Shown: positions 48,527-59,817 of the stretch, in pieces
Layout of the letters: each line of letters opens with the position of its first letter
Position numbering within the stretch: the first letter of the stretch is position 1
Assembly (NCBI RefSeq): GCF_014633365.1
Contig: NC_068344.1
Location: forward strand, 34,842,670 to 34,906,669
Length of the DNA stretch: 64,000 bases
DNA from: Diospyros lotus
Lineage: Eukaryota > Streptophyta > Magnoliopsida > Ericales > Ebenaceae
Direction of reading: 5' to 3'
Notes under the pieces: model-generated
What the model was told of the DNA's origin: nothing
Seen by the model: the letters and a program-made list of their open reading frames with translations, nothing else
Databases searched by the model: none
Made by a program: the position numbers and the translations under genes

Positions 48527-49162
48527 TCAATGGATGAGGTATGTGATGGCCAGTGCCACGAGTAGGAGGACATAAGCAATTCCTTGATCAATCGCTGAGC
48601 CTGCATTATTAGTTTCAAACTTTGATTAGTTTCAAACCAAAATTTTAATACAACAAAGCAAAAGCCAATTTTAATACAACAAAGCAAAGCCAATTTTAAT
48701 TCTAGTTTCAAGCTTTCAATCACATAAAATTTTAATACAAAATTGAGATCCTGGTTTTTATACCTAAGCGAATGGAATTTAATACAAAATCGATTTATTC
48801 TAATAAAATAAACGGCATCCAGATCGGAGATGTCATGCTCATTGAGATTTTCTCTAAAACAAAGAAAGAAAATTCGTGCTGAGAATCAGATAATCCAGAT
48901 CCAAGATATATCATGCTCACTGAGAAATTTTTCGGAAAAAAGGAGAAAGACAGAAGAATCCGGCCGAGAATCAGATTTCTAGGAAGGAAAAGAGAGGAGA
49001 GAGGGAGAGATACGGTTAAGAGGGAGATGCTAATTGCTTACCATCACTGACCGGGCCGTTTGGCGCCGGCGAAGGAGCTAATCCCTGTCCACGAGTAAGC
49101 TGCAAAAGAGCCGCGAACATCAAGCCGATGATCGAAAGATAGAAGAATCCGATGGAATTCAT
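48527..49162 (-). CDS. Arabinogalactan peptide (AG-peptide)
   Basis: Two exons, 49042-49162 and 48527-48600, joined by a GT-AG intron of 441 bp (phase 1). The product is 64 aa. Residues 1-25 are a hydrophobic signal peptide ending near LTRG. A short Pro/Ala/Ser segment QGLAPSPAPNGPVSDG (about 26-41) carries the expected hydroxyproline glycosylation sites (APSPAP). SAIDQGIAYVLLLVALAITY ending YLIH is the hydrophobic GPI-anchor signal found in the AGP16/20/22/41 group. The mature peptide would be a GPI-anchored, heavily glycosylated surface peptide of only about a dozen residues. The intron position just before the GPI signal matches family members as I recall them. Long minus and plus frames over exon 1 in other phases are shadows. 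Confidence 0.92.
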
Positions 49163-49267
49163 CTTCCAAAACTAAGGAACGAAACTGAAGAGAGATGAAG
49201 AAAGCAGAAATCAAGCAAAGTCGGAGAAACAGGAAAATCAGAGGATCTGATGAAAATCTGAGGCTGC

Positions 49268-49291
49268 CTGGTATATATATATATATATTCA
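49268..49291. repeat. (AT)n microsatellite / TATA region of the AG-peptide gene
   Basis: A run of AT units about 110-130 bp upstream of the start codon could serve as the TATA box. A (GA)n run follows at about 49332-49349. Confidence 0.55.
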
Positions 49292-49479
49292 GAGATGGGG
49301 ACAAAGTAGGTGAATTTTCCGGGAAAACGCGGGAGAGAGAGAGAGAGAGGGGTACGCGCCACGCGGTCCAACTGCGAGGGTTCCCCCTTTTTGAAGCGTT
49401 GACTGGAGACCGGCGGCTAGCTGGGTTGATTCGGACACGCTGAAGCACGTGAAGTCATAGGTAAAAATTGATTAAAAAA

Positions 49480-50020
49480 TTAAAAAAACTGAAATAACTA
49501 TTTAAACTAAAAATGTAATTTTGTTAATTAAAATCTCAAATAAAGTGTAAATAGAATATCTCCTTTGAAAAATCTCTTCAAAAATTATGTAAAAAGAATA
49601 AATATTATTCTTAAGAATTTCAATTCTAATAGATAATGAAATTCTAGAATAAATATTATTCATAAAAATTTTAATTTTAATAGATTTTGAAATATCAAGA
49701 TAGACATTATTCATACAAATTTTAATTTTATTTATAAGAATCTTAATCTTAGTGAAATTTAAAATATTATGATAAATATTATTTAAAAATTTAATATTTT
49801 TCTATAAATAGATAAGTTTTTATTTTAAAAGAGATATATTTCTAATATTAATTTTAATATGATATTCGAGTTTTAAATATTTGATTTAAATATCAAAATA
49901 TTTATTATAATTTTTAATTATTTTTTATATAATTTAAATAACTTAATGATAATATTTTTATTTAATAAATTTATTATTATATTAAAATAATAATTCTAAT
50001 AGAATTATATAATATTGCTT
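49480..50020. repeat. AT-rich internally repetitive block
   Basis: Phrases like AATATTATTCATAAAAATTTT with TAATTTTAATAGATTTTGAAAT recur about four times. The block ends with TTTTAAAAGAGATATATTTCTAATA. It resembles 27.64-27.92 kb and parts of 54.6 and 60.3 kb, so it is probably an eroded LTR-type repeat. Confidence 0.5.
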
Positions 50021-50619
50021 GGAGTTTAGGCTAATAGGCTTTAGAGAAGAATATGGAGAGGGGCGGCGTTGACTGAATTAATAATGGGGAGAAGGTTCTT
50101 CCACCTTCCAAATGGATGCGTAAACGAGCTGTAAGAATCTGACAAGACGGTCAAAGATTGTGTCCTTTTAAGAAACTCAAACCCTTAAATCTGGCAAATT
50201 TGATTATTAGTCTTTTAACAACGAGAATTTCATTTTTAATAATATTTTATATTATATATTATATTAAAATAAATATCAATAAAAATATTAAACAAGGCTG
50301 GCATGTATTGTTTGTTTGAGCTTTTTCTTTATCTGTAAAAAAAACAATAATATTTTGTAAAAATATTACTTCAAATGACATTAATTGAATTTATTGTTAT
50401 TTTATTCTATCGTTATGTTCAATATATAAAAAATAAATAATAATTTTATTTTTCAAGAAATGAATTGTTCTATTCTTTCGTAACAATCTAATAATTTTTT
50501 TATAAATTTTATTTTCATTCCCACTCCCTCGACTTTCATTCTGTTTGTTGAGCTAATTTGCTCATATTAATTAAGTTTTGATGATTAACAAAAATATTTT
50601 TATGATATAAATATATTTC
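50021..50619. other. Spacer, no gene seen
   Basis: Less AT-rich near 50.03-50.17 kb without a coding frame; otherwise AT-rich. Confidence 0.35.
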
Positions 50620-51080
50620 TTTCTTATATAAAAAATAAATTTATTTTGAATTAAAAATAGATGCAAAGAGTAAATTTATTTTGAATTAAAAGTGAATTGT
50701 CTTTAGATATGTTTCTTTTTTTTGATCATTTATGTTCCAAGAGTTTATGTTTGAATTTTTATTTATTGATAAATACTTTTATTACTTATAAAAAAAAATA
50801 TATTTATTTTAAATTAAAGAAGAATTACTTTTAGACATATTTTCTCTTTTTCATACAAAAAGTAAATTTATTTTGAATTAAAAAGAATTGATTTTAGACA
50901 TATTTTCTTTTACTCATGTAAAAAGTAAATTTATTTTGAATTAAAATAAATTATTTTTTGACATATTTTCTTATTTTAATCATTTATCTCTCAAAAACTT
51001 ATATTTGAATTTTCAAATCTTAATTTTTTATGCAAAAAGTAAATTTATTTTCAATTAAAAGTGAGACATATTTTCTTATT
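50620..51080. repeat. Imperfect tandem array, unit about 65 bp
   Basis: Core AAAAAGTAAATTTATTTTGA followed by ATTAAAA…TTTTAGACATATTTTC is repeated about six times with irregular spacing. AT-rich, no coding. Confidence 0.7.
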
Positions 51081-51545
51081 ATTTAAAAAAATTTAAACAT
51101 TTTTGAATTTTAAATTTTATATTAACCTTTTTTTAATGGTTAAAATGCTTATAAATACCCCCAAACTCATTTTTTTAATATCTATTGCACATCCAAAACT
51201 CCCAAAAATTCTCAAGCTAATTTTCAAGTATTTCAAGTCTCTCAAAGATTCATTGTTCATCTACAGAAGAGCCACAAGGCAAGAGGAGAAAAAGAGATTG
51301 CAAAGTCGAATCCAATCTTCTTCATTTAAACTGAGGTCATCGCTTATTTAAATATTATTGTTTTGTATAATTTGTTCTTAATTGCTTATTTGTGTCCAAG
51401 TATAAACAAATTATTTGTAATATTTAAAATACTATTGTGGATTGTATAGGTTTCCTAAAACTATTAAAATTTAAGTAAATCTAGTTTTCAAGGTAAGTCA
51501 GGAAGAAAATCTTGGTGTAGTGATTACCCAGAACCAACTATAATC
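51081..51545. other. Spacer, no gene seen
   Basis: A short plus frame at 51103-51351 resembles nothing known. Runs up to the TAA duplication of the next element. Confidence 0.35.
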
Positions 51546-51548
51546 TAA

Positions 51549-52470
51549 GGGGGTGTTTGTTAACTAAGATAAGAGGGAGAAAAGGTCAGATATGGGAAAC
51601 ATTCCGGATGTTTGGTCTTTTCAACGTATTTGTTAAGCTTATCTGGCCATTTCTGGAAAAGGCATCACGTGACCTCTTATCTGCCCCTTTCAAGATAAAT
51701 TTATCCGACCTCCCCCATCGGATAAATTTATCTGGCTCTTTCAAGATAAGCCTCAATTACTTATCTACCCCTTGTAAGATAGTTAATGCCATTTAATGCA
51801 TTTTAAATATTTAAATTTATTAAAAAGCTTATTTATTTCTCTTATAATTAATATTATTTAATATATTTTTAAATTATTATATGTTTTGACAATTTTTAAA
51901 ATTTAAATGACATTATTCATTTCATTAATTTTTAAAATTTAAATTTCTCTCTCTATATATATATTTTATTAACTAATATAATTCATTTCATCAATTTTTA
52001 AATTATTTTATTTAATTTTATATTTTATTATCTATTATGAAAATATGTTTTGGCTATTTTTAATTATGTATGTGGAATTATTGTAATCCTAACAATTATT
52101 ATTTATACTTTTCAACTCTTTTTAAATTTATTTTTGAACTTGAATTTAGAAAATAAAATATTATTTTTAATTTTAATCTTAATTTTTTTGACAATTCATA
52201 TTAATCATAAAATACTATTTTAATCATAAATTTGGTAATAGGGATATTTTGGTAAAAAAACCCTTATCTTGGTGCTTATCATATGTATTAACAAACACGT
52301 GGAAAGAAAAAATATAGTTACCAATGGATTCTAAAAAATTTAACAAACAGTCTGATAGAAATCTTGGAATGCTTCCTGGTCTTATCTTGATCATTCCATA
52401 TCTTGGTCCGGAAAATATCCCAATCTTATCTTGATATCACCTTATCTTGCTCATTTTAACAAACGCCCCC
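51549..52470. mobile_element. PIF/Harbinger-like non-autonomous element 2 (uninterrupted)
   Basis: 922 bp with ends GGGGGTGTTTGTTAACTAAGAT and inverted ATCTTGCTCATTTTAACAAACGCCCCC; TAA duplications at 51546-51548 and 52471-52473. It is the intact reference for the copy at 44934-46454. Contains AGATAAATTTATCCGAC-type subterminal motifs repeated in both orientations. No transposase frame, so mobilised in trans if at all. Confidence 0.87.
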
Positions 52471-52473
52471 TAA

Positions 52474-53327
52474 ATATATATCTAGTTTTCAATATGAGCT
52501 AGTGTGAAAACCTTTATAATTTTGATTTAGTGGAATCTCAATGGTGGTTAGACTTTGGGAGAGTGGATTAGGTGTGTGTGAAGATACCGAACCACTATAA
52601 ATTGTATTGTGTCTCATTGTATTTATTTTTGTTATATTTTGTAGTTTATATTTATTATTAATTTCAAATATAATTTATTATATTGATCAAATATATATTT
52701 TTTAATAAAATATTTATTAAAATTAAAAAAAAAAAATTAATCACTCAATTCACCATTGAGTGACCATATCTTAAGGACCAATACTATTTAATCAAATGCA
52801 GCACTAAAATCCCGAGATATATTCACTTTCAAAAAGTTCAAAAGTAATATGTTACTCTTTATTATTATTTTTTAAAATTTTATTAGAAAATAGAAGAAGA
52901 AAAGTGAAGGTTGAGTTTGTGCTGGGTGTAACATCGGATGAAGGTATGCCATCAATTGGGGTCGCACCAATTCTATTGTGAAACAAACTTTTGGGACCAC
53001 CCTTGTGCTTTCTTCCAAGGAAATACAAGTCAGAGGTGCAAGAGGAAGCAGAGGAGGGTCCACCACGCTGCTGAAAGGTACCATTGTTGGCAATTTCTAG
53101 TTAGGTAGTGATGAATGATATGATGGCAGAGAATTACCAATTACGTCAAATATCTAAATTCTTGCAAGGGCAGGGTTTCAATCTCTTCTCTAGTTTTGGA
53201 CAATTAAGCTACTATTCAGAAAGGAATTAAAACGAATAATGGTAAGTCTTGAAGTTAGATATATTTACTTGGTGAGGCCTTAATTATTATGATATATTTA
53301 CTTGGGGAGGCCTTAATTATTATGATA
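52474..53327. other. Spacer with a 32-bp duplication and a GC-richer patch
   Basis: About 52910-53100 is less AT-rich and could be an old gene fragment, but no frame gave a recognisable protein. A 32-bp unit (GATATATTTACTTGG(T/G)GAGG…) is repeated in tandem at about 53259-53322. Confidence 0.45.
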
Positions 53328-53678
53328 GTATTTATTAATCAAAACATAGATAAAAAAAAAAAAGATATGAAAAGTATTTCAAATAAAAATAATTTTTATT
53401 TTATTTATTAAATTTATCTGTCAAAGTTTAAAAAAATAATCACGTGACTTTTTATATAAAATTGTCCAGATAAATTTATATTTTTTCTTTTCAAATAAAT
53501 TTATTTTGTACCTTACAAATAAGAAGAAATAACTTATGTATCCCCCAATACATTCTAAAAAATTTAACAAATAATTTGCTAAAAATATTAGAATGCTTTA
53601 TAGTTTTACTTTAATCATTTTATATCTTGAATAAATTTTTTTATAATTTTATCTTACTCATTTTAACAAATATTATCT
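53328..53678. mobile_element. Decayed relative of the Harbinger-like elements
   Basis: Start TATTTATTAATCAAAACATAG and end TTTTATCTTACTCATTTTAAC followed by AAAT correspond to the two ends of the 51.5-kb element. The order of internal phrases (TCACGTGAC, AGATAAATTTAT, TAGAATGCTT) is kept. Shortened and strongly diverged. Confidence 0.6.
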
Positions 53679-56600
53679 ACGTAGAATATTGAGCTTGGAA
53701 TAACTAAATGAGATTCTAGCAAGATCCTTTTAACTCTTATTTTCGGACTTAGGGTAAGATTTCTTGGGCATAGACTGCTTTTTTAAATGGCCTAGCGATT
53801 GAGATCGTATGCGAGTTGGAACCTAAGGAGCCCTGGACTTTTGCTGCTATATAGACAGCGTTAGGTCGTGTTTGAATTTCGTTGCTAAGTTCTGTGATTT
53901 ATCTCCCCTGCTGTAATTTTGGGATTGAGCTGCGGGGGCCATCAAGGTGAGGGATTTCACCTTTTGAAACCTAGAAGAGCAACTAGGTCACATATTGCAC
54001 TTTTGCATATGGGACACTTGGTAAACTATATAGTTATTATTTTGTTTTTATTATTCTATCATTTCATCACTCCATTCTTTATAATAAAATAAAATTATGT
54101 TACTCTTTTTAGTTCAAGAAAAATAACAATCTTTATATTATATCTTTTACTCTTTTATTTTATTACATACATATACCATTTTATTTCTTATTAACCATTC
54201 TTTATTTTGGGAATGTAAATATGATCTATGTGCCAAATATCAAATTTACTAAAGACAAACTCAAGTTTAAGAAGAGGATGAACTATATGCATGTTCACTT
54301 GGGAGATTATTTTCAATTTTTGGGAGATTGTATAGCTCCAAGAAAAATAAAAGATAACCTCAAAACTTAAGAAACTAAATAAGTTTATGGGAGACTATCA
54401 ACAATTTTAAAAAAAGGAAGAGGTAATCCTAAAGCTCGAGAGACTATTCAATCTCTAAGATACTGTCAACAGTTCTATAAAGAGGAAGAGATGACCTCAA
54501 TGCTCGAGAGACTATTTAGTTTGTGAAAAACTGGGAAAGAAGACTAACGAGAAAGATTTCAGAAGATTAGAAGATTTCTCAAAGACCTCCCTCTTTCGTC
54601 TGAAAATCTCAAGCAAAACACAAATATGATAAATTTCAACATTCAAAAATCTCTTCAAGAATTCTATAAAAGATAGGCAATATCCACAAAAGTCCTAATT
54701 TTAATTGATCTTAAAATACTAACGACACTTATCATGAACTTTCAAGTTCATCAACAAATAGGAAAACCTATTATTCTGAAAAGATACACCACTACTACTA
54801 ATTTAAAAACTCTACAACTTATTTCAGTATTCTTAAAAATTTGACTTAATTATCAGAGTATTTACATATGAACTATTCTGCACCCTTTGATTATGTTCTC
54901 TCTTACAAGATTGAGAACAAGCTGGTTAAAAATTTCTTGATTACAAATCTATTATTGTAGCATGGCAACAACATATACTTATATAATAAAAATAGATATC
55001 ACAATTTCTGCTGATAACACCTAGAGATGCAAAATGTGCCGTGCTGAGCCAAATCATGGCCTGCAGTGCGGGCCTGGTGGACACGCCTGCTTTAAATTGA
55101 TGTCTAAATGCACCCAATTGAAGTTCCTATGATTAAAGAGCCAAGGCCATAGTGGTAGATACCACTCGCTACATTTATAATTAAAAAAAGGGAAAGACGA
55201 GTTCTCGTGCCACAAATTAAGTGGTTGAATCATAATAAGTTGTGATTCGTATCAATAAATCATAAATTTAATTTTTTATTTTACATAATAAAATAAAATC
55301 TTTATAATTTATTTATTTTATTAAAATTAAAAGTACAACAATGAAAACTTGTATAAAGGCAGTAATTACAATAATGCAAGTAAATCAGAAGCCCTGCAAT
55401 ACGTTTTCAGCATTGAGCCACGTGCAGAAAGAAAGACAATTAATGGGTACTAACCAATCCAAACAGTATCTCTCCATAATCACAGGACAATTGCGTTGCA
55501 TTGCAGTGACACGCCGCCGCCCTCCATGTTAGCCTAAAATCCTAAATGATGAAACTTAGGGCATTTTGGTACATGATTTTTTTTATATTTGTGAAAATAT
55601 TAAGTTAAAATTTTATATTTTTATATTTGATATAATTTTTCAAAAAATTCTAAAAAAATAAGATGCTCCGAATTTATTTTTAATCAACTTTTCCACTAAA
55701 AATTTTTAATAGAGAGTTACAAATTTTGGATTTCTATATGAATTTAAAAAAAATTTAATAAATAAAAATATTAAAACACCCCTTTATCTTCTTATAACCT
55801 TATAACTCTTTTACGATTATTTTGTTAGAACTTCTTTTTTATAAATATATATATATTCATACAAACATATATATTATGTATATATATAATATACAATGTA
55901 TAAAATATACATATATATATATTCATATAAACATATATATTATTTATATATATATATATATGATGTGTAAAAAAAATGATATTTTTTGACTTTTTAAAAA
56001 ATTATGAGTCTTAATATTTTATATACTATAAGAAATTTATCATTTTTAAATAAAAAAATTAAATAAGGCTAATTTTAAAAAAATAATATGAATTTTCAAA
56101 AATATTATATTTAAACCAAACATAAGGATGTAAAATTTTTAGAAAAAAATACTTAACATTCTTAATAATATTTAAAATTAATTAAATATAGAATTGTATA
56201 AATTTTAAAAATTGAAAATTTATAAGAATATTATTAAAAATTATGAATTTTAAAAATTTTCCTCTACCACCAAACAACCCGAACTTTATTTAGCATGCGT
56301 TTGATTATAATGGTGAAATTTGGGTAGAAATAAAATGAATTATAGGGAATTAAATTGTAAGGAAAATGAATTCTTGAAAATTGAAAGTTTAAACTGTTTG
56401 ATTGGTATAATTTTCTAACTAGAAAATAATGTTATTTTTCATCTTTTGATGTTTGATTAGTAATATTTTCTATAGAATTTAATCATTTTCTTGGCATTTC
56501 GTGTTTGATAGGCATTATTTTTCATAAAAAATGTATCATTTTTTTACAGAATTCAATGGTAAAAATATATTGAAAAACACTTAATCTCATATAAAAAAAT

Positions 56601-56886
56601 CAAAATAATAATGTATTTATGTTAACTAAATCATTTTCTCAAAAAAAATGAAGTCATAATTTTTTTTTTCTAAATTTATTAATTTATACCTGATTAATGA
56701 TTTTTTTTATTTTTTATTTCTATACACTTTTATTTATAAAAAAATTAAAAATAGTAATAAACACTCTATATTTATTAATTTGTGATGAAGAACAACAATA
56801 AAATAGAAATAAACCCAAACCCAGTCTCACCCTCTCTCAATCTCTCTCACCTTCTCTGTCTCTCTCTCGCCACTGCCGTTGCTTGG

Positions 56887-57135
56887 CATTTCTGAAAATG
56901 CAGAAGATCGGCCATGTCCGGCTCTACGATGCCGATGACAAGATTGTCAAGGCCTTGCCCAAGACCAATATCTTCGTCGTTGTCCATGTGCCCTACAATT
57001 AGATCCTCGCCATCGGTTCCTCCAATGTTGCTGTTGCCATCTGGGTCGGCCACAATGTTGTCGCCTACTATCTTGACACGCTCATCTTCATCGTTGCCAT
57101 CAGTGACGAGCTCCTTACCATCGCCAAGCACAGTG
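56887..57135 (+). pseudogene. GH17 endo-1,3-beta-glucosidase fragment, broken
   Basis: One plus frame reads FLKMQKIGHVRLYDADDKIV, then KALPKTNIFVVVHVPYN, an in-frame stop (TAG at 56999), then ILAIGSSNVAVAIWVGHNVV and AYYLDTLIFIVAISDEL. This is the family-17 glucan endo-1,3-beta-glucosidase N-terminal region (normally …IGHVRLYDAD…VVVGVPNN.ILAIGSSN…WV..NVVAYYPDT.IT.IAVGDEVLT). Only about 80 codons are present; the rest of the enzyme is missing, and the conserved VGDE is ISDE. It lies inside the 2.4-kb insertion, so it is most likely a host gene fragment carried by a transposon. It cannot encode a working enzyme. Confidence 0.8.
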
Positions 57136-57291
57136 GGTTTGGTTGCTTCAATTACTTGGAAAATTGGAGCTCATCTCCTCAAGAAATTTCGTGTAATACC
57201 CCGAGAGCCCAAAGAAGTTAGTATATATCGAGGATAGTGTAAGAAAGAAAACAACACCAGTTGGATACCTTTTGGGCTGAATGTTGGCAAA

Positions 57292-57370
57292 GAACTCCCA
57301 AGTTAAGAATGCTTGACCTGGGGCAATCCAAGGATGGGTGACCCCCCTGAAAAGTTCGTGTAGGCCCATC
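57292..57370 (+). promoter_or_regulatory. 5S rRNA-like segment, 5' LTR of Cassandra copy 2 (decayed)
   Basis: Box A is altered (AAGTTAAGAATGCTTGACC, the CG changed). The intermediate element GGATGGGTGACC is intact. Box C is altered (CTGAAAAGTTCGTGT). Confidence 0.85.
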
Positions 57371-57704
57371 AGGGTAAGTTGTTCCGGATCTTCCTAACGT
57401 TCGATACGGGATGTTACAAATGGTATCAGAGCCGACTCTTGGCGAAGGCGGTCTGATGAGGGCGGGGAGTGGCGCCGGGGCTTGAGGGCCTGTACAAGGA
57501 GCGGCTTCTGGCAGGCTTCTAGGATGGCAGCCCCCAAGGGGAGAAGGTCTGGGACCAGTTGTAAGGTCGCATGACGAGGACGTCATGTGCTTAGGGGGGG
57601 AGAATGTAATACCCCGAGAGCCCAAAGAAGTTAGTATATATCGAGGATAGTGTAAGAAAGGAAACAACACCAGCTGAATACCTTTTGGGCTGAATGTTGG
57701 CAAA

Positions 57705-57782
57705 GAACTCCCAAGTTAAGCGTGCTTGACCTGGGGCAATCCAAGGATGGGGACCCCCCTGGGAAGTTCGTGTAGGCCCATC
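57705..57782 (+). promoter_or_regulatory. 5S rRNA-like segment, 3' LTR of Cassandra copy 2
   Basis: Box A AAGTTAAGCGTGCTTGACC and box C CTGGGAAGTTCGTGT are intact. The intermediate element has lost one T (GGATGGGGACC). Confidence 0.85.
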
Positions 57783-58187
57783 AGGGTAAGTTGTTCCGGA
57801 TCTTTCTATCGCTCGATACGGGATGTTACATTTTGTTTCCTTGATTTGAAGAAAAAATAATCACGTGGGCATAAATGAAAAAAAAAATTTAAATAAAAAA
57901 TCAAGTGGATTTTTTTTTTCCCGAAAAAAAGTGACTTTTCAAACGGGCCTTAATATAAAACGAGATTGGGAAGCAATCAGCACTGTTTTCCCACCGTCCG
58001 TATCGCCCATTTATTATTATTATTAAACTAGCAGCCTAATCTCGGCCCCACTCAGGAACAGTCCCACGTGCATAAACACGTGCACTTAAACAGAAAAATA
58101 ATTAATCTTGATCTCTTTTGATTATGGATTCGAACCTTTCATGTATAGTTGTTTATATATTAAAAAAGTAAAAATTAATAGTCAATG

Positions 58188-58852
58188 GAAAATGCCCAAA
58201 TTTATATTTTTACTTTCATATTTTTACTTTCATATTTTTTTGTATAATCACATAATTTTTTTTATTATTTTAATTATATTATTATATTTACATTTTCAAG
58301 TCAATTAAATCTTTTATATTTTGACATTTTTTCAAGTGTCAATTTAAATATTTTGTTATTTAAATTATACACTCGTACATACATTATTGAGTTATTTAAA
58401 AAAAAACAAATAAAGTGAGATTAGTTAGCAGTTAAATGTGAATTTTATTTGATTTATTAAGTTACAAATATTGTCATCAATTGTCTTCTTTTATTCTCAC
58501 TCTGTTTTTTTTTTTTTACCAAACATATTATAATCATTTGAACATGATTAGATAAGAGAGTATCAATCAATTGAAAGAAATTGTCGCATAATCTATTTGC
58601 ATTTTTTGCAAGATTACAAATTTATTAATAAGAAAACCCTAAATTTACAAAATTAGAAAGAGTAAGTTGAAAGAAATAGAGAGAGACAAAGAGAGATAGA
58701 GCTAAAGTGTTGACTCATCTTATTTTATTTTTTTTTCACATCAAAATATACGAGTTAAATTGATTTTAAAACATAGGTGTAAGTGTAGTTGAAATAAGAA
58801 AAAATTTAAATAATTATAAAAAAAATATAAAAATAAAAATATGAGTTTCACC
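58188..58852. mobile_element. MITE-family copy in duplication unit 1
   Basis: Inverted arms with AATTTATATTTTTA on the left and TATAAAAATAAAAATATGAG on the right, related to 14159-14542. Shared with unit 2 (61258-61928), so it was present before the duplication. Confidence 0.55.
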
Positions 58853-59469
58853 ATGAAAAAGAATTTGAAGTCTTAGTGGCTCATCCATCATGCCTAATGA
58901 TGAGATTTCATATTAGATTTTCCCAAAGTTTTGTTTGGGAAATTTTATGAATAGAACACAAAATGCTGTCTCCTTTTAAGGAGAGTAGACAATAAAAAAT
59001 GGAAAGAAGAGCAATGTAAATAGATGCAATAAAAGGATATTATAAATAACAAACTATTACACCATTTGGAAACAAAATACAAGCTGATCAATTGAAGGGC
59101 AAATTTAGTATTCCAAAAATTATTAAAGTCAAGAGATATCAATAAATTCATCATCTATTTTGACCAATTATAGATTGTATAAATTGTGACCGCATTCGAA
59201 TTTATCCAAAAAGTAAACTAGGGAAAAAAATCACTTTCTTCAGGATTAGTCGAACACTTATATCATAAAAAAAAAAAATAATAACTAGGTCACATATTGC
59301 ACTTTTGCATATGGGACATTTGGTAAACTATATAGTTATCATTTTGTTTCTATTATTTTTTTCATTTCATCACTCTATTCTTTATTCAAATAAAATAAAA
59401 TTAGGTTACTCTTTTTAGCTCAAGAAAAATAACAATCTTTATATTATATCTTCTACTCTTTTATTTCTT

Positions 59470-59817
59470 TTTTTAGTGGAGATTACAAAAACTAACCATG
59501 TCTAAAAAAAAATAATTTTTTTTACCATTTTTCTGAAAAAATATTTTCAACTACCCAAATAAATTAATTACACTCTATAATTACTTTATCAGTTTTGACT
59601 CTATCTACTAATTTTGCAAATTTGTTATTTTATTTAAAACAAATTTTAACTTAACCAGTTTTGACTATGTCACATTTCCAGTTTAAATATCTTTTTTTTT
59701 TTTAAAAAAGGTAACTGTAGAGTGTAATTAGTTTGTTTGAGCAGTTATTTTTTTTATTTTAGAAAAATGATTAAAAATGATTATGTGTATTTGTTTTGAG
59801 TTAATTATGATTTCCCC
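59470..59817. mobile_element. MITE present only in duplication unit 2
   Basis: In unit 1 the flanking phrases CTCTTTTATTT and TATTTTATTACATAC are joined directly (about 54150-54165). Here about 345 bp separate them. The inserted piece has inverted arms (CATTTTTCTGAAAAAA…TAATTACACTCTA against TAGAGTGTAATTAG…TTTTAGAAAAATG). Confidence 0.65.

Larger units (their letters stand above)
57192..57830 (+). mobile_element. Cassandra-type TRIM retrotransposon, copy 2
   Basis: LTRs 57192-57418 (227 bp) and 57605-57830 (226 bp) flank a 186-bp internal part. Primer binding site TGGTATCAGAGC (57421-57432) lies just after the 5' LTR, and polypurine tract AGGGGGGGAGAA (57593-57604) just before the 3' LTR. 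The flanks TTTCG (57187-57191) and TTTTG (57831-57835) look like a 5-bp target duplication with one change. Same family as 43892-44531 in the opposite orientation. The LTRs differ from each other at more sites than in copy 1. Inserted next to the GH17 fragment inside the composite insertion. Confidence 0.93.
55559..57949. mobile_element. Composite 2.4-kb insertion, present only in duplication unit 1
   Basis: Absent from the matching site of unit 2 (near 61030). Flanked by TTA on both sides (55556-55558, 57950-57952). The ends GGGCATTTTGGTA and (inverted) GGCCCGTTTGAAA are loosely similar, as in PIF/Harbinger elements. It contains an AT-rich MITE-like part (to about 56285), a broken GH17 fragment and a Cassandra element. 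It may be more than one event. Confidence 0.6.
53981..59215 (+). repeat. Tandem duplication, unit 1 (with 2.4-kb insertion)
   Basis: Starts AACTAGGTCACATATTGCAC and is collinear with unit 2 (59283-62275), except for the insertion 55559-57949. Shared landmarks include the AACTATATAGTTAT start region, TGCAAAATGTGCCGTGC (about 55025), CCACGTGCAGAAAGAAAGAC (about 55415), CGTATCGCCCATTTATT (about 58000) and ACACAAAATGCT (about 58957). No intact gene inside. Internally, short 65-75 bp repeats with CTCGAGAGACTATT lie at about 54300-54540. Confidence 0.85.

Noticed and set aside
49044..49448. 134-codon minus-strand open frame over the AG-peptide exon
   Set aside because: Different phase from the signal peptide/APSPAP/GPI frame; shadow of the real exon plus leader.
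56847..57131. 94-codon Asp/Gly-rich minus-strand frame
   Set aside because: Antisense shadow of the GH17 fragment, whose plus-frame motifs are clear.
57292..57370. True 5S rRNA gene
   Set aside because: Only part of 5S is matched and it lies inside a TG…TTACA LTR with primer site and polypurine tract; it is Cassandra LTR sequence.
57421..57432. Initiator tRNA-Met gene fragment
   Set aside because: The 12-nt TGGTATCAGAGC next to an LTR is a primer binding site, not a tRNA gene; no cloverleaf seen.
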